From NCBI GenBank assembly GCA_017114885.1, contig WNLJ01000018.1:1-33275 (forward strand): a stretch of DNA of 33,275 bases, in the 5' to 3' direction. The notes beneath the pieces are model-generated. The model was given only the letters and a program-made list of their open reading frames with translations, was not told where the DNA came from and searched no databases. Both the position numbers and the translations under genes were made by a program. How positions within the stretch are numbered: the stretch's first letter is position 1; each line of letters opens with the position of its first letter. Below, piece by piece: positions 19,850 to 27,711 of this stretch. Source of the DNA: Neisseriaceae bacterium PsAf (GTDB taxonomy: Bacteria > Pseudomonadota > Gammaproteobacteria > Burkholderiales > Neisseriaceae).

Positions 19850-22800
19850 TCATATCTCAACCAAAATATCATCTAATTCGGCCAATATTTCTGCTGTTTT
19901 TTCTAAAATACCTTCTTGATCTTCTAACTCTTTTAATCTATTGATAAAAGAATTTAAGGTTCTGTTTTCAAATAAATCAGAAACTGAAATTTTTTCAAAA
20001 TCCAAAGTCTGTCTAATAGATGAAATCATTTGTGTTGCCAATACTGAATCACCGCCTAATTGAAAAAAATCATCTTCTAGATAAACAGGATCTACACCTG
20101 TATAATCAGTAAATTTTTTCGCCAATAAAGATTCTAGGTACGTGTTAGGTTTTGTTTTCTCCCTGGCATTATTTTTCTCCCTGGCATTATTTTGTTGAGT
20201 ATAAATATTTAATAATGCCTTACGATCAATTTTATCGTTACTTGTTAAAGGGAAATTTTCTAATATAAAAATTTGTTCAGGAACCATATACGATGGTAAA
20301 TACTTTTCTAAATATACTTTAATACTATCTGAGATAATACTTTCATTTTCTTTAACTTTTACAAAAGCGATCAAATTAACACCTTTGTCTCTGATTACCA
20401 TGACCACAGAACTTTTTATTGCTTTAATTCTATTGATTACACCTTCGATTTCATCAATTTCAATGCGGTATCCTCTAAGTTTTATTTGATTATCACAACG
20501 ACCAATATAATCAATAACTCCATCGCTAGTGTATCTGACCAAATCACCACTTCTATACCAAATTTGTCCATCTCTGTGTACAAATCTCTCTTTAGTTTTA
20601 TCTGGTAGATTGATATAACCATTGGCTAAACCCAAACCACCAATCCACAATTCACCAACAACCCAATTTGCACAATCATTACCTAATTCATCTACTACAC
20701 GACAGGCATTATTTAGCAGAGGATAACCATAAGGAACACATGTGAAATAAGGATTTAATTCTCCTTTAACTTCAAAGTAAGTACAATGAATTGCTGTTTC
20801 AGTAGCTCCTCCCAAACCAGCAAATCTAGATTGTGGGTTATTGTAGTTGAATTGATAATATAACTCAGGAGATATTTTATCTCCTCCCAATATCACTAAG
20901 CGTAAACTGGGCATAACGGCATTCTCTTCTGATGAAAGTAACATTTCCAACATACTAGGAACTGCATACAGTTGAGTTACCCCGAATTGAGTAATTTGTC
21001 TATGTAGATAATCCACATCATAACGACCATTTTCATTAACCATTACGGTACTACCACCTACATTAAATAATCCAAAAGTATCTTGGATTGATAGATCAAA
21101 CTCCAATGAAGAAAACGCTAAACTAATATCATCTTGCTTTACAGAAAAAATATGATTAACTACCTCTAAGGTATTCATGACTGCTTTGTGTGAAACTTCT
21201 ACCCCCTTAGGATTACCTGTGGAACCTGATGTGAATATAATATATGCAATTGATTCCGGACTAATGGTCACAGGTACGGATAGCGGCTCAATATTACTAA
21301 AGCAATCTTTAGAAACAATAATTCTTACATTTTCAGCCTTAACTGTAGATAATGAATCTTCTACAATGTAAAACTTAGATTCTGAAATATTAAGAATTGA
21401 TAATTTACGTGCTTCAGGTTGGTTGATTCCAATGGGGACATAAGTTGCCCCAGAGGCCAATATTCCAAGTAAAATAGCAATTTGTTGTGGGCTTTTCTTT
21501 AATGATAATGCTACTTTTATCCCCGGAACAACTCCTTGGGAAACTAAAAATGAAGCTACTCGTAAAGATAAATCCGCCAATTCTGCATAACTTATTGTTT
21601 TTATAGAATCTTCATCCTGCCAAAATATTGCTGTCTTTCTAGGTTGCAAAATAGCATAATTATAGAATTTTTGATGCAATATATTATCCGTTATTGGATA
21701 AGGAATATTATTATATTGACTTCTTAGTTTTATTTGCTCATCTATCACATCTTCTCTAAAATATTTCTGATGATTTTTTTCTGCTCGGATAATGGTTAAA
21801 ATATTTTCTTGATATATTTTAAAAATAGCTTCAATTACTCCGGGTAAAAACACACCTTCTCTAATATCCCAATTGGCTAAAAATCCCCCCTCATATTCTG
21901 TAATTTGAGCATCTAAAATTACTTGAGGTCCTTGTGATAATATCCAAACAGGTTTTCCAAAATTTTTGGTAACTCGCTCTGAAAATAATTCCCCCAATCC
22001 AATAGCACTGGTATAGACCACAGGAGCTAATACTGTTGTTCCTCTATGTCTACCTAGATCTCTTAATACCTCTAAAGCAGAATAACTCGAATGAGTCACA
22101 CTTTCCACAAAAGACGCACTAATACTTCTGATTCTTTCTATAATACTTTGCTTCTTAGTTAAATCTATTTCAACGAGTACTGATGAGCTAAAATCTCCTA
22201 CCAATAAATCAACATCAGGATGAAATTGCTCTCTATTAAACAATGGAAGATTTAAGAAAAATCTTTTGATTTTTGAATGTGTACCAACAGCCTCAGCAAA
22301 TGCAGTTAACAAAGTCATGGCAATTGTTACTTGATTATTTTTTGCAAATGTCTCAATTTTCTGTTTATTTTCAGAAGATATCCAATAAAATAATCTCGTT
22401 GATTTCTTCGATCCTAATAAATTTTGGTCATTAACTAAGGGAAGTTGCAAACTATTCGGAAAGTCTTTTATTCTCTCATTCCACCAATTTTTATCAATAT
22501 CTTTATAAATAGATACATTATTTAGCTTTGTTAACATGTAGTCTTTATACGAGTAACCAATAGAAGGCAATTGTTCATACTCTTCATATAAAATAGCTAA
22601 GTCATTCAATAATATTCTATAACTCACAGCATCAGCAGCTAACATATCAATATCTACATGCAATCTAAATTTACTCTCTGGTAATAATGTAAGTGTAAAT
22701 TCAAAAACTTTTTTCTGATTTTTAAATATTGTTTGACTACTTTTTTCGTAACGTATAAGTTCCAATTGAGAATTAACCTCAGAACTATTTAGTGAAGATA

Positions 22801-23329
22801 AATCGTTAATAATTAAAGGATCAAAATTAGATGATTTAGAAAATCTTTGATATCCATTATCAAGTATTTCAACAGTTAACATGTCATGTCTCTCAACTAA
22901 CTTTTGTAAGGATTGACTAAATTTTTGTATATTTAAATTTTGACCTTCAAACTCAACATATAAATGAGCTGCTACATTTCCTAATGTTTGTCCATCCATA
23001 GAACCGACCCAATAAGCATATTGCATAGGTGCTAATGGAAATTCTTCATTAATTGCTTTAAAATTTTTAAATAAATTTTCGGTCTTGCCTCTTTCTATTA
23101 ATAAACTTGACCATGCCACTAAAGTAGGATTTTTAATTAAATCCGCAAAAGTGACATCATATCCATCATTTCTTAAGCGACTGGATAAAGCCATTATTCT
23201 GATTGAGTCGAACCCTATTGAGAACAAGCTTTGATCCGCAGCAACGCTAAGCGTATCACCCAAAATACTTTCTACATGATGAATAATTTTTTGTCTGTGT
23301 TGTGAAAAATCTATATTTTCTTGCGACAT
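19850..23329 (-). CDS. NRPS-A: initiating synthetase, ArCP-Cy-A-T
   Basis: A 1159-residue first gene of the NRPS operon, built like PchE without its tailoring insert. The N-terminal carrier (about 1-80) has GFDSIRIM (serine near 40) and then KNPTLVAW, close to the aryl carrier of EntB, so it probably holds salicylate or dihydroxybenzoate. Next is a heterocyclisation domain (about 95-520) opening PLAPMQYAYWVG, with the D-x4-D-x2-S motif DMLAADAVS near 226 in place of HHxxxDG. The adenylation domain (about 540-1020) has FTSGSTGNPKG near 705, FDLSIQ near 744 and GGATET near 840. Its code is roughly D-L-Q-Y-I-G-L-I-H-K; domains paired with Cy normally load Cys, Ser or Thr, but I cannot say which. 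The C-terminal carrier has LGGDS near 1093. The ATG at 23329 has GGGAGAG upstream; a TTG at 23350 is a less likely start. No aryl-activating ligase lies in the window. Confidence 0.93.
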   Translation of the reverse strand: MSQENIDFSQHRQKIIHHVESILGDTLSVAADQSLFSIGFDSIRIMALSSRLRNDGYDVTFADLIKNPTLVAWSSLLIERGKTENLFKNFKAINEEFPLAPMQYAYWVGSMDGQTLGNVAAHLYVEFEGQNLNIQKFSQSLQKLVERHDMLTVEILDNGYQRFSKSSNFDPLIINDLSSLNSSEVNSQLELIRYEKSSQTIFKNQKKVFEFTLTLLPESKFRLHVDIDMLAADAVSYRILLNDLAILYEEYEQLPSIGYSYKDYMLTKLNNVSIYKDIDKNWWNERIKDFPNSLQLPLVNDQNLLGSKKSTRLFYWISSENKQKIETFAKNNQVTIAMTLLTAFAEAVGTHSKIKRFFLNLPLFNREQFHPDVDLLVGDFSSSVLVEIDLTKKQSIIERIRSISASFVESVTHSSYSALEVLRDLGRHRGTTVLAPVVYTSAIGLGELFSERVTKNFGKPVWILSQGPQVILDAQITEYEGGFLANWDIREGVFLPGVIEAIFKIYQENILTIIRAEKNHQKYFREDVIDEQIKLRSQYNNIPYPITDNILHQKFYNYAILQPRKTAIFWQDEDSIKTISYAELADLSLRVASFLVSQGVVPGIKVALSLKKSPQQIAILLGILASGATYVPIGINQPEARKLSILNISESKFYIVEDSLSTVKAENVRIIVSKDCFSNIEPLSVPVTISPESIAYIIFTSGSTGNPKGVEVSHKAVMNTLEVVNHIFSVKQDDISLAFSSLEFDLSIQDTFGLFNVGGSTVMVNENGRYDVDYLHRQITQFGVTQLYAVPSMLEMLLSSEENAVMPSLRLVILGGDKISPELYYQFNYNNPQSRFAGLGGATETAIHCTYFEVKGELNPYFTCVPYGYPLLNNACRVVDELGNDCANWVVGELWIGGLGLANGYINLPDKTKERFVHRDGQIWYRSGDLVRYTSDGVIDYIGRCDNQIKLRGYRIEIDEIEGVINRIKAIKSSVVMVIRDKGVNLIAFVKVKENESIISDSIKVYLEKYLPSYMVPEQIFILENFPLTSNDKIDRKALLNIYTQQNNAREKNNAREKTKPNTYLESLLAKKFTDYTGVDPVYLEDDFFQLGGDSVLATQMISSIRQTLDFEKISVSDLFENRTLNSFINRLKELEDQEGILEKTAEILAELDDILVEI
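20155..20190. repeat. Two perfect tandem copies of an 18-bp unit inside NRPS-A
   Basis: The unit TTTTCTCCCTGGCATTAT occurs twice back to back. In the protein it gives NNAREK twice, in the linker between the adenylation domain and the last carrier domain. The 18-bp length keeps the frame. It looks like a recent slippage duplication in a tolerant linker. Confidence 0.9.
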
Positions 23330-23399
23330 TCCTCGCTCTCTCCCTTTCAAAAAATCTAGTATTCACTATTTGTATCAACAACCAACAATTATCACTTGA

Positions 23400-23405
23400 A
23401 TTATA
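23400..23405 (-). promoter_or_regulatory. -10 box of the NRPS operon promoter
   Basis: On the minus strand this is a perfect TATAAT, about 70 bases before the NRPS-A start. The place where a -35 box should be falls inside the Fur box at 23416-23434 and has no good TTGACA match. Repression by iron-loaded Fur would block polymerase here. Confidence 0.5.
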
Positions 23406-23415
23406 TTTCAATTTT

Positions 23416-23434
23416 GATTATTATTATCATTATC
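23416..23434. promoter_or_regulatory. Fur box shared by the NRPS operon and the mbtH gene
   Basis: GATTATTATTATCATTATC matches 16 of 19 positions of the classical Fur consensus. It lies in the 163-base gap between the divergent NRPS-A and mbtH start codons and between their -10 boxes (23400-23405 minus, 23449-23454 plus), so one bound Fur dimer set could repress both sides. This is the best operator-like site in the window. Confidence 0.85.
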
Positions 23435-23448
23435 ATTTAATGACAAAT

Positions 23449-23454
23449 TATAAT
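23449..23454 (+). promoter_or_regulatory. -10 box of the mbtH promoter
   Basis: A perfect TATAAT on the plus strand, 38 bases before the chosen mbtH start. The -35 position overlaps the Fur box. Transcription would start near 23461, leaving a leader of about 30 bases. Confidence 0.5.
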
Positions 23455-23492
23455 ATCTTTTTTTTATTTTGTATAGAATTATGAGGCAAATT

Positions 23493-23711
23493 ATGGAAAA
23501 TCCTTTTGATAACGAACAAGGCACGTTTCATGTACTAATTAATAAAGAAGAACAATATTCTTTATGGCCTACCTTCTGTAAAATTCCACAGGGCTGGGAT
23601 GTTGTTTTAGAAAATAAAGACAGAGAAACTTGTTTAAATTATGTGAAAGAGAATTGGACTGATATGCGCCCAAAATCACTAAAAGAGGCCATGAATAATT
23701 TAGAGACTTAA
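23493..23711 (+). CDS. mbtH: MbtH-family protein, NRPS adenylation-domain partner
   Basis: A 72-residue protein with the family signature: MENPFDNE at the start, SLWP at 24-27, PQGW at 32-35 and WTDMRPKSL near 55-63. MbtH-like proteins bind the N-terminal lobe of NRPS adenylation domains and are often needed for their solubility or activity, so this one should serve some or all of the six adenylation domains next door. The ATG at 23493 is preferred because GAGG sits 6 bases before it and MxNPFDN is the usual family start; an in-frame ATG at 23481 and a TTG at 23469 lie upstream. It is unusual in being divergent from the NRPS genes rather than inside their operon, but it shares their Fur box. 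Confidence 0.95.
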   Translation: MENPFDNEQGTFHVLINKEEQYSLWPTFCKIPQGWDVVLENKDRETCLNYVKENWTDMRPKSLKEAMNNLET

Positions 23712-23729
23712 AATTAGATTTTAAAATAC

Positions 23730-23777
23730 TTGCTTTGTATAGAATTTTCTTTTCTTTTACAAAGGCAATTTATTTTC
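23730..23777 (+). terminator. Possible terminator after mbtH
   Basis: TTGCTTTGTA (23730-23739) can pair with TACAAAGGCAA (23758-23768), leaving one bulged C and an 18-base loop. A T-rich stretch follows. It lies 18 bases after the mbtH stop. The stem is short and weak and the loop long, so this is a moderate call. Confidence 0.4.
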
Positions 23778-24088
23778 AACTTATTTTAAAATTAATCACC
23801 TATAAAATTTTGAGTAACTTATGTTGACTTTTCATAAAGTATTCAATGAATGATCACGACCATTCAACTTTATAGCAAAGAAAATATATCTTATCATATG
23901 TAAAATAGGAAATATTCAAACTTAATACTAGTTGCTTCTTATAAAAAATTTTTATTGGCAGTTAATAATACTGAATAAAAAAAAACTACATCCTATTAGC
24001 CTAATATTCAGAAAAATCTAATTTCAAAAATTTACATCTTTCAATTCTTGATGATTGTATATAACTATAGACATATAAACTCAGATAA

Positions 24089-24116
24089 TTGAAAAAACAT
24101 GGCACCACGCTATAAT
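24089..24116 (+). promoter_or_regulatory. Sigma-70 promoter of the aldehyde dehydrogenase pseudogene
   Basis: TTGAAA (24089-24094) and TATAAT (24111-24116) are separated by 16 bases, a close match to the housekeeping consensus. There is no Fur-like site here, so this unit is unlikely to belong to the iron regulon. The promoter remains although the gene behind it is broken. Confidence 0.65.
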
Positions 24117-24152
24117 AGATAGTGACTTAAATAAATTTTATTTTTTATAATT

Positions 24153-24158
24153 AGGAGA
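24153..24158 (+). promoter_or_regulatory. Ribosome site of the aldehyde dehydrogenase pseudogene
   Basis: AGGAGA lies 8 bases before the ATG at 24167, one of the strongest ribosome sites in the window. It fixes the original start of the broken gene. Confidence 0.7.
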
Positions 24159-24166
24159 ATTTAAAA

Positions 24167-25531
24167 ATGGCTTATAAAACGGTTAATCCTTATAATAACG
24201 AGCTTGTAAAATCATATCCATGCTACAGCAGAGGAAATTAAAACTGCATTAGATACTGGACATGCATTATATAAAAAATGGAAAAATGAACCTGCTGAAA
24301 GTCGTATAAAAATCTTACGCAAAATTGCTTCTCTGTTAAGAGAAAACATCGATGAATTGGCTAAAATTGTTACCATTGATATGGGAAAATTGTTGTTAGA
24401 ATCTAAGGGAAGAGGTCGAACTATGTGCCACCATCGCTGACTATTATGCAGACAATAGCCCTGATATGTTAAAACCAATGCCTATTTCTACTCGCATTAC
24501 TGGTGATGCTAGGATTGTCTATCAATCAACAGGTATTATTATGATGGTAGAACCCTTACTATCAAATTATGCGTGTCTTCGCGCCTAATTTTATTCTCGG
24601 AAATCCTATGATTTTAAAACATGCTTCAAATACACCGAGCTCGGCTGTTGCATTTGAAAAACTTGTTAAAGATTCAGGTGCTCCAGATGGTAGTTTGACT
24701 AATTTATTTGTAAGTTATGACCAAGTAAGTGAAATTATTGCTGATCCAAGAGTCCAAGGTGTTGCTTTAACTGGATCAAAACGCGGAGGAGAGTCAGTTG
24801 CCTCTGTTGCTGGTAAATACTTAAAGAAAAACACAATGGAATTGGGTGGTTCTGATGCTTTCATTATTCTATCTGATGCTAATGTTGATAAAGCAGTTGA
24901 CTTAGCAAAGGATGCTCGTATGAGTAATACTGGACAGGTATGTACTTCATCTAAAAGATTTATTGTAGCAGAGAATCTTTATGACGAGTTCTTAGAAAAA
25001 TTAAAAGCACGTTTTGAGAAGTTAGTCCCTGGAGATCCAATGGATCCCAATACGACACTTGCTCCTGTTAACTCAGAACGCGCTAAGAAAAAACTTCAAG
25101 AACAAATTGATAAAGCTATTGAAGGTGGCGCTAAAGTTTACTATGGCAATGAACCCATCGATTTGCCTGGTCAATTTTTACAACCGACAATATTGACAGA
25201 TATTTCTGAAGACAATCCTGCATTCTATGAAGAGATGTTTGGACCTGTTGCTCAAGTATTTAAGGTAGGCTCTGATGAAGAAGCAATTGAATTAGCAAAT
25301 AATTCAGAATTAGGTCTGGGTGGCATCGTTCTTTCTGAAGACACAAACCGTGGGACAGCAGTAGCTGAAAAGATTCAAACAGGTATGATATTTGTCAATA
25401 CACCCCTAGTGACATTACCTGAATTGCCATTTGGCGGTGTTAAAGGTTCTGGATATGGTCGTGAATTAGGCGGTAAACTTGGGCTTACAACCTTTGCTAA
25501 TGAGAAATTACTTGCTACCTCTGACAACTAG
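24167..25531 (+). pseudogene. NAD(P)-dependent aldehyde dehydrogenase, succinate-semialdehyde type, frameshifted
   Basis: Translation begins MAYKTVNPYNNELVKSYP, a normal start for succinate-semialdehyde-type dehydrogenases, then breaks at least three times. Near 24215-24222 the frame shifts before HATAEEIKTAL. Near 24414 an extra base separates ESKG from EVELCATIAD. Near 24553-24560 about 11 bases seem to be missing, removing the conserved Trp-Asn after VEP before IMRVFAPNF. From 24569 on, the frame is open and keeps ELGGSD, the cysteine in GQVCTSSKR, MFGPVAQV and the C-terminal LPFGGVKGSGYGRE. The longest open piece (320 aa) lacks the N-terminal cofactor region and is unlikely to be active. 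Promoter, ribosome site and terminator survive, which suggests recent decay, or sequencing errors if the read quality was poor. Unrelated to siderophores; it looks like an older resident gene beside the cluster. Confidence 0.85.
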
Positions 25532-25584
25532 ATTAAAATAACTATTGGATAGTTTTAATAATCACTAGCCAGAATTTTATTTTT

Positions 25585-25627
25585 AATCCTCTATGAATTT
25601 ATCCTTTATTCATAGAGGATTTTTGTT
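25585..25627 (+). terminator. Rho-independent terminator after the aldehyde dehydrogenase pseudogene
   Basis: A perfect 14-bp stem, AATCCTCTATGAAT (25585-25598) with ATTCATAGAGGATT (25608-25621), a 9-base loop and a following T run. It begins 53 bases after the stop codon. On the minus strand the stem is followed by A residues, so it should not stop transcription from the fhuB side. The rest of 25532-25758 holds nothing recognisable. Confidence 0.85.
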
Positions 25628-25758
25628 AATATGTATTCAAATAACCTATACCTTAACATTTTTTAATGAATCAAGAATTGAATATTCCATCTCAAATAAA
25701 CTTCCAGCAATTCATATTAAAATTAAAAAACGAATAACATATAATTAAAAATAATCAC

Positions 25759-27711
25759 TTAGATTTTTCGTAATAAATATAAGAAATAACAACCACCCAT
25801 AATAATAGCAATACTTCCTGCTGGCACTTCATAAGGCATGATAATTTGCCTGCCTATCCAATCGGCAAAAACAAGTATTCCTCCCCCTATTAAAGAAGAG
25901 TAAATCAATTGTTGTTTGATTAAGCGTGCACCCGACATGAGTGCTAAATGAGGTGCAAATAAACCAATAAATATAGTTGGACCTAAAGGTAAAGTACTAA
26001 CCATTATCATGAATACAACGACAGAAATAATCAAAAACAATGCCATTGAATTATTAAGGCCAAGAGAAGATGCAACAGGCCGTCCTAATTGGACCAAGCT
26101 AATAGGCTTGTTAAAATAATACAAGATACCTAAACACAAAAATGCCAATAAAAAAGCTATAATACTTTGCAATTCAGTTGCATTATACGTTGATCCATTA
26201 AACCAGCTTAAAACTGACATTATTTTTCTATCCATACTCACAAACCAAACCTTAATCACAACATCGCTCAAGGCTGTAATCGCAATACCGGATAAAACTA
26301 TTTTATCGCCCATAAAACCATTTTTTCTATTTAAAATTAAAATCATTGCAATAGCTAAAAAAGAAAATAACAATCCAAAAAGTATCACATAATAATAACT
26401 TAAGCCATTAAAAAACAAGATACTAACTATTACACCCACCACACAAGCTGAAGAAATACCTAAAGATTCAGGACTCGCTATGGGATTATTGGTAATACGT
26501 TGTAGTAATGTTCCAGAGATAGCCAATAGTATTCCTACTGAAAAAGCAAGCAAGACACGTGGATAATTTAAAGCTGCAGCCGAGAAATCGATAGACCATC
26601 CTGAAAGATTTTTATTGACTGATAAGCTTAAAATACAACCAATCACTAGGAAAATAATTAATAAATATTTTAAATATTTTGAAACATAATAGCGAGGCAA
26701 ATGATAGCCTTTTTCTTGTCTTGGTGACAATTTGATATGATGAATCATCCAAATTAATACTGGAACACCTAAAGCTGTAGTAATAGCCCCTATTGGCAAT
26801 ACCATTTCATCATGCCAAAATATTAAAGTAAGTACATTCTGTGTAACTAATAACAGTAATCCCCCTAAAAATAAGGCGATTAAAATTTTCTGTTTTAGTG
26901 AAGGCAATCGAAGTTGATAAATAATACTAGCAGTTATCAATGCCATAAACCCAAGCATACCAACTGCACTAGTAATAACACCAATAATAACAGCTACTAA
27001 AACAAGCACTAAAATGCGAATAAATGGGACAGGCACTCCTAATGATTTAGCGTATTCACTTCCTAAGGTTAAGATATTTAATGGCTTAATAAAAATAAAA
27101 CAAATAATAGTACCCAATACAACTATACTAGCTACAGTAATAACGCTATTCCAGCCATCTTGAACTAGAGAGCCCGCTTGCCAAATAGAAATACTTAATA
27201 ATTTTTCAGGATAAAATAAAATCAGAACACTACTCAGAGCGCCTAAAAATAGACTTAGTATCAATCCTGCTAATATTAAATAAATAGAAGAAAAAGATTG
27301 ATTCTTCATCAAGAATAATAAAAAAATTAAACTTATCATCGAACCTAAAAAAGCCACGATACTCGGCGAAATAATCAATATATCAGATAAAACCAACATA
27401 TAGATTAATAGTGCAAATTGCGCCCCACTACTAACAGCTAGTGTATTATCTGAAGCTAAAGGATTCGCAGTTAACTGTTGTAATAACACGGTGGCAATAG
27501 ACACTCCAGCTCCAGCAAAAAAAGCCATCACTATTTGTGGAATTACACTATATTTAAAAACAATAGTTTCAATACTATCCTGATAACTACCCAAAAATAG
27601 TTGAGAAATAGGTAATGGCCATTCAAGCATTACTATATATCCGGAAGTTAATATAGCAACAAACAATAGGATCAATAAAAATATAGAAAAGAATAATTTA
27701 GAATTGACCAT
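25759..27711 (-). CDS. fhuB: FhuB-like fused iron-siderophore ABC permease (two FecCD halves)
   Basis: A 650-residue, strongly hydrophobic inner-membrane protein made of two FecCD-type permease halves of about 325 residues each. Each half has the family pattern after the second helix: LLQQLTANPLASDNTLAVSSG in the first and LLQRITNNPIASPESLGISS in the second. The second half also has a good cytoplasmic coupling loop, GLFAPHLALMSG; the matching place in the first half (GFMALITASIIY) has lost the APH signature. Fusion of both halves is characteristic of FhuB, the ferric hydroxamate permease, whereas FecCD/BtuC types are single-length. The start codon overlaps the stop of the binding-protein gene by one base (TAATG), so the two are coupled. 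It would import the iron-loaded hydroxamate siderophore. Confidence 0.9.
   Translation of the reverse strand: MVNSKLFFSIFLLILLFVAILTSGYIVMLEWPLPISQLFLGSYQDSIETIVFKYSVIPQIVMAFFAGAGVSIATVLLQQLTANPLASDNTLAVSSGAQFALLIYMLVLSDILIISPSIVAFLGSMISLIFLLFLMKNQSFSSIYLILAGLILSLFLGALSSVLILFYPEKLLSISIWQAGSLVQDGWNSVITVASIVVLGTIICFIFIKPLNILTLGSEYAKSLGVPVPFIRILVLVLVAVIIGVITSAVGMLGFMALITASIIYQLRLPSLKQKILIALFLGGLLLLVTQNVLTLIFWHDEMVLPIGAITTALGVPVLIWMIHHIKLSPRQEKGYHLPRYYVSKYLKYLLIIFLVIGCILSLSVNKNLSGWSIDFSAAALNYPRVLLAFSVGILLAISGTLLQRITNNPIASPESLGISSACVVGVIVSILFFNGLSYYYVILFGLLFSFLAIAMILILNRKNGFMGDKIVLSGIAITALSDVVIKVWFVSMDRKIMSVLSWFNGSTYNATELQSIIAFLLAFLCLGILYYFNKPISLVQLGRPVASSLGLNNSMALFLIISVVVFMIMVSTLPLGPTIFIGLFAPHLALMSGARLIKQQLIYSSLIGGGILVFADWIGRQIIMPYEVPAGSIAIIMGGCYFLYLLRKI

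Larger units (their letters stand above)
23712..24166. other. Gene-free AT-rich spacer between mbtH and the broken aldehyde dehydrogenase
   Basis: These 455 bases hold no convincing reading frame on either strand. They contain a probable mbtH terminator at the left end, a short inverted repeat near 23847-23866 (TGAATG, 8-base loop, CATTCA) and the promoter of the aldehyde dehydrogenase pseudogene at the right end. I see nothing else in the middle. Confidence 0.6.

Noticed and set aside
21177-21371. Short plus-strand frame inside NRPS-A
   Set aside because: It mirrors the conserved TSGSTGNPKG region of the adenylation domain in another frame.
23302-23484. A 60-residue plus-strand frame across the divergent control region
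   Set aside because: It runs through the NRPS-A start, the Fur box and both -10 boxes, has no ribosome site, and its Tyr/His/Phe-rich product is what AT-rich promoter DNA gives.
24212-24478. Minus-strand frame opposite the start of the aldehyde dehydrogenase
   Set aside because: The plus strand here clearly encodes dehydrogenase sequence in broken frames; the minus frame has no support.
24569-25531. A complete 320-residue aldehyde dehydrogenase
   Set aside because: Homologous sequence continues upstream in other frames to an ATG with a strong ribosome site at 24167, so this is the remnant of a longer broken gene.
25585-25621. A bidirectional terminator also serving fhuB
   Set aside because: Read leftwards, the perfect stem is followed by A residues instead of T, so only the plus-strand direction fits.
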